This document shows positions 6,666 through 11,353 of a DNA stretch of 11,353 nucleotides, in pieces. The notes under the pieces are model-generated. The model had not been told where the DNA came from. It was given only the letters and a program-made list of their open reading frames with translations, and ran no database searches. The stretch comes from Rubrivivax sp. (GTDB lineage Bacteria > Pseudomonadota > Gammaproteobacteria > Burkholderiales > Burkholderiaceae_C). Position 1 is the first letter of the stretch. Every line of letters begins with the position of its first letter. The stretch lies in the NCBI GenBank assembly GCA_027484885.1, contig JAIXSD010000079.1:1-11353 (forward strand). Reading direction: 5' to 3'. The translations under genes were made by a program, and so were the position numbers.

Positions 6666-8549
6666 GTGAGTTCTTCCAACACGGCCCGCTCGCCCTCCGC
6701 CTTGGCCGGCCTGACCCTTGGTGCCCTGGGCGTCGTCTACGGCGATATCGGCACCAGCCCGCTCTACGCGCTCAAAGAAGTCTTCCACGGCGGCCATGTG
6801 GCCACCACACACGACAACATCCTCGGCGTGCTCTCGCTGCTGTTCTGGACGATGACCATCATCGTCTCGCTCAAGTACGTGATGCTGATCCTCCGCGCCG
6901 ACAACAACGGCGAGGGCGGTCTGATCGCCATGCTGGCCCTGGCCACCAATGCGGTGAACAGCAGCCCGCGCTTGCGACGGGTGCTGATGCTGGTCGGCCT
7001 GTTCGGGACTGCCATCTTCTACGGCGACGCGGTGATCACGCCGGCCATGACGGTGCTGGGTGCGGTGGAGGGCATCGATGTCTATGCGCCGCAGTTGCAC
7101 GACGCCATCTTGCCCATGACCTTGCTGGTGCTGGCGGGCTTGTTCGCCGTGCAGCGCTTTGGCACCGGCGGCATCGGCAAGGCCTTCGGGCCGGTGATGC
7201 TGCTGTGGTTTGCCGCCCTGGCTTTGCTGGGCCTGCCCCATGTGGTCGCCAACCCGCATGTGCTGGTGGCGGTCAATCCGGCCTATGCGGTGGCCTTCTG
7301 CCTCGAGTACAAATGGGTGGCCTTCGTGGCCCTGGGCGCCGTGGTGCTGGTGGTCACTGGTGGTGAGGCGCTGTATGCCGACCTGGGCCACTTCGGCAAG
7401 AAGCCCATCCGCATCGCCTGGTACGGCATCGTCATGCCCTCGCTGGTGATCAACTACTTCGGCCAGGGCGCCATGCTGCTGGTCGAGCCCGAGGCCGTGA
7501 AGAACCCCTTCTTCAATCTGGCCCCGGCCTGGGCCGAGATTCCGCTCTTCATCCTGGCCACCTGCGCTGCGGTGGTGGCGTCCCAAGCCCTGATCACGGC
7601 CGCCTTCTCGGTCACCAAGCAGGCGGTGCAGCTGGGCATCCTGCCGCGCATGCGCATCCTGCACACCTCCGTGCGCGACACAGGCCAGATCTATGTGCCC
7701 TTCGTCAACTGGGGCCTGTTCGTCTTCATCGTGCTGGCGGTGGTGCTGTTCGGCTCGTCCAGCAAGCTGGCCGGCGCCTACGGCATCGCGGTGACCATCG
7801 ACATGACCATCACCACGGTCATGACCTTCTTCGTCATCCGCTACGGCTGGAAGTACCCGCTGCCGCTGTGCCTGCTGGCCACCGGTTTCTTCTTCATCAT
7901 CGATGTGATCTTCCTCGGCTCCAACCTGCTCAAGCTCTTCGCCGGCGGCTGGTTCCCGCTGATGATCGGCATTGGCATGTTCACGCTGATGCTGACCTGG
8001 AAGCAGGGCCGGCGCCTGCTCAGCAGCAAGCTGCGCGAGGATGCGATCGACCTCAAGAGCTTTCTGGAGGCGGTGTTCGTCAGCCCGCCGCAGCGTGTCG
8101 AAGGCACGGCGGTTTTCCTGTCTGCCGAGGCCGGCGTGACGCCCAATGCCTTGCTGCACAACCTCAAGCACAACAAGGTGCTGCATGCGCAGAACCTGTT
8201 CGTCACGGTCAAGCACCACGAGGTGCCCTGGGTCGGTTTTGACAAGCGGGTCCATGTGGAGCCGCTGGGCAATGCCTGCTGGGCTGTCAGCCTGCATTTC
8301 GGTTTCAAGAACGAACCCGATGTGCCCTATGCACTGAAGATGCTGGAGCAAAACGGCGTGCACCTCGACGAGATGGAAACCAGCTACTTCCTCTCGCGCG
8401 ACATCGTCATCCCGACGATTGGCAGCGGCATGGCGCTGTGGCGCGAAAAGCTGTTCGCCAGCATGCACCGCAATGCGGCCGCCGCGGCCGACTTCCTGCA
8501 CCTGCCGACCAACCGCATCGTCGAGCTCGGCTCCAAGGTCGAGATCTGA
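6666..8549 (+). CDS. kup: Low-affinity potassium uptake transporter Kup
   Basis: 627-residue inner-membrane K+/H+ symporter of the KUP/HAK family, the usual family length. The N-terminal hallmark [13 protein letters not shown] lies at 22-34, with Asp27 equivalent to the essential E. coli Asp23. Further conserved segments are RADNNGEGG (77-85), [10 protein letters not shown] (118-127), [14 protein letters not shown] (231-244) and NYFGQGA (263-269). Twelve hydrophobic segments are expected in residues about 14-445, then a soluble cytoplasmic domain of about 180 residues (450-627) ending [15 protein letters not shown], as in proteobacterial Kup. Start: GTG 6666 is the only plausible start in frame after the TAG at 6621; it has no visible Shine-Dalgarno and a small stem sits just upstream. 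It lies 42 bases after the S9 peptidase gene and converges on the amidotransferase-like gene. No frameshift seen. Confidence 0.97.
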   Translation: MSSSNTARSPSALAGLTLGALGVVYGDIGTSPLYALKEVFHGGHVATTHDNILGVLSLLFWTMTIIVSLKYVMLILRADNNGEGGLIAMLALATNAVNSSPRLRRVLMLVGLFGTAIFYGDAVITPAMTVLGAVEGIDVYAPQLHDAILPMTLLVLAGLFAVQRFGTGGIGKAFGPVMLLWFAALALLGLPHVVANPHVLVAVNPAYAVAFCLEYKWVAFVALGAVVLVVTGGEALYADLGHFGKKPIRIAWYGIVMPSLVINYFGQGAMLLVEPEAVKNPFFNLAPAWAEIPLFILATCAAVVASQALITAAFSVTKQAVQLGILPRMRILHTSVRDTGQIYVPFVNWGLFVFIVLAVVLFGSSSKLAGAYGIAVTIDMTITTVMTFFVIRYGWKYPLPLCLLATGFFFIIDVIFLGSNLLKLFAGGWFPLMIGIGMFTLMLTWKQGRRLLSSKLREDAIDLKSFLEAVFVSPPQRVEGTAVFLSAEAGVTPNALLHNLKHNKVLHAQNLFVTVKHHEVPWVGFDKRVHVEPLGNACWAVSLHFGFKNEPDVPYALKMLEQNGVHLDEMETSYFLSRDIVIPTIGSGMALWREKLFASMHRNAAAAADFLHLPTNRIVELGSKVEI

Positions 8550-8556
8550 TCACGGT

Positions 8557-8576
8557 GCCGGCCTGTGTGGGCCGGC
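8557..8576. terminator. Hairpin between convergent kup and amidohydrolase genes
   Basis: GCCGGCC (8557-8563) pairs perfectly with GGCCGGC (8570-8576) over a six-base loop, 7 bases after the kup stop. Neither strand has a T run after it, so it is a weak intrinsic terminator at best. Its position in the 42-base gap between two converging genes suggests a shared transcript-end structure. Confidence 0.4.
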
Positions 8577-8591
8577 TTGGGGGCTCGCCCT

Positions 8592-9374
8592 TCAGCCCAG
8601 CGCCAGCCGGCTGAAACCCTCGCGCCCCAGGCGCAGCACCATGCCCTGGGGAATCAGTTCCCAGCCCTGCTGCTCGTCGGCCAGGGGCTCGGAGGCGACG
8701 ACCAGGCCGCGCCCGCCCTCGGCCTCGCTCGCTTCGCGCATGTAAAGCGTGGGCGCTCGCTTGTCGCTGGAAAAGCGGAAGGCATGCACCTGCTCGCCAT
8801 CGGCCAGGGCGGCGGCAAAACGCAGGGGCTCGTGGATCTGCAGCACCTGCATCATGGCCAGGGTTTCGTTGAGCACCTGGTTGACCGCATCGGGCACCGA
8901 TTCGCCCATCTCCATGCGGGCGATGATGAGCAGGAACAGCAGCTCCGAATCGGTGGCGCCCTTGCGCTGGGCATAGAGGTGGTCGGGCAGGCGGGCCTCC
9001 ATCGCACGACGGATCTGGCCGTAGCCGCCGATCTGGCCGTTGTGCATGAAGAGGTAGGGCCCGTAATGAAACGGGTGGCAGTTCTGCCGCGCGATGCCGG
9101 TGCCGGTGGCGGCCCGCACATGGGCAAAGAACAAGTGCGAGCGCACATTGGCACACAGGGCCAGCAGGTTCTCGTCGGACCAGGCCGGCATCACCTCGCG
9201 GTAGACGCCGGGCGTCTCGCGCTCGCCATACCAGCCGATGCCGAAGCCGTCGCCATTGGTCACCGCCTTGGCCTGATCGGCGCGCAAGGACTGCCGCACC
9301 AGGGAGTGCTGGGGCTTGCACACCAGCTCGTCGAGAAAGATCGTGTCACCGAGGTAGGCAAGAAAACGGCACAT
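8592..9374 (-). CDS. Class II glutamine amidotransferase-like (Ntn) amidohydrolase, Dug3/EgtC/YafJ group
   Basis: 260-residue cytoplasmic N-terminal-nucleophile amidohydrolase expected to cleave a gamma-glutamyl amide bond. I place the start at ATG 9374 rather than the in-frame ATG at 9413, because this family needs Cys2 exposed after Met removal and the protein then begins MCRFLAYLG. Active-site residues as in class II amidotransferases: Cys2, Arg87 in FAHVRAAT, Asn112-Gly113 in FMHNGQI, Asp142 in ATDSELLF; also NGDGFGIGWYG (40-50), NCHPF (98-102), and VASEPL near 226-231. The domain is complete but there is no attached synthetase domain, so it works alone or with a partner. From memory, the N-terminal half resembles yeast Dug3 (glutathione-degrading) more than E. 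coli YafJ or mycobacterial EgtC. Convergent with kup, divergent from the BenE-type gene, two genes from gshB. No clear Shine-Dalgarno. The substrate is inferred only. Confidence 0.9.
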   Translation of the reverse strand: MCRFLAYLGDTIFLDELVCKPQHSLVRQSLRADQAKAVTNGDGFGIGWYGERETPGVYREVMPAWSDENLLALCANVRSHLFFAHVRAATGTGIARQNCHPFHYGPYLFMHNGQIGGYGQIRRAMEARLPDHLYAQRKGATDSELLFLLIIARMEMGESVPDAVNQVLNETLAMMQVLQIHEPLRFAAALADGEQVHAFRFSSDKRAPTLYMREASEAEGGRGLVVASEPLADEQQGWELIPQGMVLRLGREGFSRLALG

Positions 9375-9447
9375 GGCTGCAGCGGCGTCAAAGTTCGGGC
9401 TTGAGCTTGCCACAACAAGGCCGCAGGCAGCCCGCTATGCTGCGCGC
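9375..9447. promoter_or_regulatory. Divergent spacer between amidohydrolase and BenE-type genes
   Basis: These 73 bases must hold both promoters and leaders. TATGCT (9436-9441) is a fair -10 (four of six) for the rightward gene but sits only 7 bases before its ATG, implying a leaderless or near-leaderless mRNA. TTGCCA (9407-9412) matches a -35 well but is 23 bases from that -10, too far. No good signal is seen for the leftward gene. Confidence 0.3.
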
Positions 9448-10623
9448 ATGCAGACAAAAAACGACTGGTTCCGGGATCTTTCCCTGTCCACGGCGGTGGC
9501 CGGTTTCGTGGCCGTGCTGGTGGGCTTCACCAGCTCGGTGGCCATCGTCTTTCAGGCCGCGCAAGCGCTGGGCGCGACCCCGGCCCAGACCAGTTCCTGG
9601 ATGTGGGCCCTGGGCCTGGGCATGGGGCTGACCAGCCTGGGCCTGTCCTGGTGGACGCGTCAACCGATCCTGACCGCCTGGTCCACGCCCGGCGCGGCTT
9701 TGCTGGCTGCCACCTCGGGCCTGAGCATGCCGGAGGCGGTGGGGGCGTTCTTGTTCTGCGCTGCGCTGATCCTGCTCTTTGGGCTGACCGGCTGGTTCGA
9801 GCGCTTGATGGACCGCATCCCCTTGGCCGTGGCTGCGGCCTTGCTGGCGGGTGTGCTGGCCCGCTTCGGGCTCGATGCGGTGCTGACGGTCAAGAGCGCG
9901 CCCGAGCTGGTGCTGGTCATGGCCGCGGCCTATTTGCTGGGCCGGCGTTTCTGGGCCCGTTACGCCGTGCCGGGCGTGCTGCTGGCCGGCGTGGCGGTGG
10001 CGGCGCTGCAGGGGCGCTTGCACCTGGATGCCGTCGAATGGGCCTGGGCCGCGCCGGTCTGGACCGCCCCGAAGTTCAGCCTCGCCGCCCTGGTGGGCGT
10101 GGGCCTGCCGCTCTTCCTGGTGACCATGGCTTCGCAAAACCTGCCCGGGGTGGCGGCGCAGCGCGCGGCGGGCTACCGCACGCCGGTGTCGGCCAGCATT
10201 GCGGCCACCGGCGCTGCCAGCCTGCTGCTGGCACCGTTTGGCGGCTATGCGCTCAATCTGGCGGCCATCACCGCGGCCATCTGCATGGGCCGCGAGGCGC
10301 ATGAAGACCCGGCCCGCCGCTACACCGCGGCCATGGCCGCCGGCCTGTTCTACATCGCCCTGGGCCTGGCGGGCGGCGCCGTCGTCGGGCTGCTGGTGGC
10401 GTTTCCGCGCGAGCTGGTGGCGGCCGTGGCCGGCCTGGCCTTGCTGGGCACGATTGCCGGCGGCCTGCACAGCGCCCTGGTCGAGCCAGAGCATCGCGAT
10501 GCGGCCATGCTGACTTTTCTCGTCACCCTCTCGGGCCTGAGCCTGCTGGGCATTGGCGCCGCCTTCTGGGGCGTGGTGGCCGGCTCGGCCGCCCTGGCGG
10601 TGCAGAAGCTGCGCAAGACCTGA
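9448..10623 (+). CDS. benE: BenE-family benzoate/H+ symporter-like membrane transporter
   Basis: 391-residue inner-membrane transporter, the same length as E. coli YdcO. Strings of hydrophobic segments cover residues about 12-385 (roughly 11-12 helices), with the family motifs LTAWSTPGAALL (75-86), TMASQNLPGVAAQRAAGY (226-243) and APFGGYALNLAAITAAICMG (262-281). Known members are linked to benzoate uptake by proton symport, but most homologues, including YdcO, have no proven substrate; no benzoate-degradation genes are nearby, so the name is a family label. Start: ATG 9448 matches the family's N-terminus; the in-frame ATG at 9373 would add 25 Arg/Ala-rich residues and overlap the start of the divergent gene. 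No Shine-Dalgarno is visible. Ends 41 bases before gshB, on the same strand, so co-transcription is possible. Confidence 0.9.
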   Translation: MQTKNDWFRDLSLSTAVAGFVAVLVGFTSSVAIVFQAAQALGATPAQTSSWMWALGLGMGLTSLGLSWWTRQPILTAWSTPGAALLAATSGLSMPEAVGAFLFCAALILLFGLTGWFERLMDRIPLAVAAALLAGVLARFGLDAVLTVKSAPELVLVMAAAYLLGRRFWARYAVPGVLLAGVAVAALQGRLHLDAVEWAWAAPVWTAPKFSLAALVGVGLPLFLVTMASQNLPGVAAQRAAGYRTPVSASIAATGAASLLLAPFGGYALNLAAITAAICMGREAHEDPARRYTAAMAAGLFYIALGLAGGAVVGLLVAFPRELVAAVAGLALLGTIAGGLHSALVEPEHRDAAMLTFLVTLSGLSLLGIGAAFWGVVAGSAALAVQKLRKT

Positions 10624-10630
10624 CCCTGAC

Positions 10631-10643
10631 TTCAATTTTTGAA
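10631..10643. repeat. AT-rich palindrome upstream of gshB
   Basis: TTCAA (10631-10635) and TTGAA (10639-10643) form a perfect inverted repeat around TTT. It stands out in GC-rich sequence and lies 21 bases before the gshB ATG, in the 41-base gap after the BenE-type gene. It may be an operator, part of a promoter, or chance; no good -10 follows it. Confidence 0.35.
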
Positions 10644-10664
10644 CCTTTGTGTGAGTGCATCCCT

Positions 10665-11353
10665 ATGAAACTGCTGTTTGTTGCCGACCCGCTGGAGTCC
10701 TTCAAGATCCACAAGGACACGACCTTTGTGATGATGCGCGAGGCCTTGCGCCGCGGCCACCAGATCTGGGCCTGCGAGCCGCAGGACCTGGTCTGGCGCA
10801 GCGGTGGCCGTGTGGTGGCGCGCCAGGCGCGGGCGATCGCGCTGACCGGCCAGATCTCGCCCTGGTTTGAGGTGCTGGCCACCCAGGAGCTGGTGCTGGC
10901 CGAGACCGATGCCATCGTCATGCGCAAGGACCCGCCGTTCGACAGCGAGTTTTTCTACGCCACCCATCTGCTGGGCCAGGCCGAGCGGGAAGGCGCGCGC
11001 GTCTTCAACAAGCCGGCTGCGCTGCGCGACCACCCCGAGAAATTGGCGTTGATGGAGTTCCCGCAGTTCTGCCCGACCACCCTGGTCACGCGCAGCGAGG
11101 CGGCGATTCGCGCCTTTCATGCCGAGCAGGGCGACATCATCCTCAAGCCGCTCGACGGCATGGGCGGCATGGGCATCTTCCGCGTCGGTGCCGATGGCCT
11201 CAACCTCGGCGCCATCATCGAGACCCTGAACAAGGACGGCGCCGAGACCGTCATGGTTCAGCGTTATCTGCCCGCCATCAAAGACGGCGACAAGCGCGTG
11301 CTGGTGATCGGCGGCAAGGTCGTGCCTTTCTGCCTGGCGCGCATTCCGCAGGG
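10665..11353 (+). CDS. gshB: Glutathione synthetase (partial, 3' end outside window)
   Basis: The first 229 residues of an ATP-grasp ligase that joins gamma-glutamylcysteine and glycine to make glutathione in the cytoplasm. The match to E. coli GshB (about 316 residues) is close along its length: MKLLFVADPLESFKIHKDTT at 1-20, MRKDPPFD (86-93), FNKPAALRD (114-122), the ATP-grasp segment ILKPLDGMGGMGIFRV (159-174), YLPAIKDGDKRVLV (201-214), and FCLARIPQ at the edge, where E. coli continues GGETRGN. About 90 residues, including the end of the ATP-grasp fold, are cut off by the window. Start ATG 10665 fits the family's N-terminus; the Shine-Dalgarno is weak (GTGAG at 10651-10655). It lies 41 bases after the BenE-type gene on the same strand and pairs functionally with gshA at the left edge. 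Confidence 0.97.
   Translation, partial: MKLLFVADPLESFKIHKDTTFVMMREALRRGHQIWACEPQDLVWRSGGRVVARQARAIALTGQISPWFEVLATQELVLAETDAIVMRKDPPFDSEFFYATHLLGQAEREGARVFNKPAALRDHPEKLALMEFPQFCPTTLVTRSEAAIRAFHAEQGDIILKPLDGMGGMGIFRVGADGLNLGAIIETLNKDGAETVMVQRYLPAIKDGDKRVLVIGGKVVPFCLARIPQ

Noticed and set aside
5738..7366. A 542-codon plus-strand frame spanning the peptidase/kup junction
   Set aside because: It is an out-of-frame reading across two well-recognised genes, is very rich in Arg, Ala, Gly and Pro, and has no domain.
6585..8501. A 638-codon open frame on the minus strand, opposite kup
   Set aside because: Its translation is rich in His, Gln, Gly, Arg and Ala with no recognisable domain, the usual result of reading a GC-rich gene backwards. 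Kup on the plus strand is full-length and conserved.
8407..9321. A 304-codon minus-strand frame overlapping the amidohydrolase
   Set aside because: Shifted frame of the amidohydrolase gene; it lacks any family motif, while the chosen frame has all the active-site residues.
9375..9413. Start of the amidohydrolase at ATG 9413
   Set aside because: It would bury the nucleophilic cysteine behind 14 residues. Without a known propeptide, the start giving Met-Cys is much more likely.
9373..9447. N-terminal extension of the BenE-type protein from ATG 9373
   Set aside because: The added 25 residues are unlike the family's N-terminus and would overlap the first codon of the divergent gene; the ATG at 9448 gives the family length of 391.
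1..11353. Mobile elements, CRISPR arrays, toxin-antitoxin pairs, defence systems or biosynthetic clusters
   Set aside because: No transposase, integrase, direct-repeat array, tRNA or paired small genes seen on either strand; nearly all of the window is accounted for by known families.

Overview
The window is GC-rich, densely coding bacterial chromosome. Its gene content and codon use suggest a betaproteobacterium of the order Burkholderiales, perhaps a Roseateles/Mitsuaria/Rubrivivax-like lineage. The best clues are the proteobacterial (A. ferrooxidans-type) glutamate-cysteine ligase at the left edge, an E. coli-like glutathione synthetase at the right edge, and a large TonB-dependent receptor between them. 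The taxonomic call is inference from protein style; no rRNA or other marker is present.

Layout from left to right: (1) the 3' end of gshA (1-258, +), closed by a hairpin; (2) a LysR-type regulator (295-1269, -), divergent from (3) a 983-residue TonB-dependent outer-membrane receptor (1403-4354, +, GTG start with a good ribosome binding site); (4) two tandem hairpins, the second a strong intrinsic terminator; (5) an exported S9-family serine peptidase (4467-6623, +); (6) the K+ transporter Kup (6666-8549, +, GTG start without a visible Shine-Dalgarno); (7) convergent with it, a class II glutamine amidotransferase-like amidohydrolase (8592-9374, -), whose start I moved inward so that the catalytic cysteine is residue 2; (8) divergent from that, a BenE-family membrane transporter (9448-10623, +, start also moved inward); (9) gshB, running off the right edge (10665 onward, +).

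Two functional themes overlap. The outer genes gshA and gshB make glutathione. Beside gshB lies an amidohydrolase whose N-terminal half resembles, from memory, the yeast glutathione-degrading subunit Dug3 more than E. coli YafJ or EgtC. The locus may therefore both make and open the gamma-glutamyl bond of glutathione or a related thiol. Between gshA and kup sits a self-contained block: a LysR regulator, a TonB receptor and a secreted S9 peptidase. It reads as a regulated module for uptake and digestion of a substrate, most likely a peptide, and may be an insertion into the glutathione neighbourhood.

There are no tRNAs, rRNAs, CRISPR arrays, insertion sequences or phage genes. No non-coding stretch exceeds about 135 bases. 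Nothing here is clearly a new system. The most useful leads are the Dug3-like enzyme and the receptor/peptidase module.
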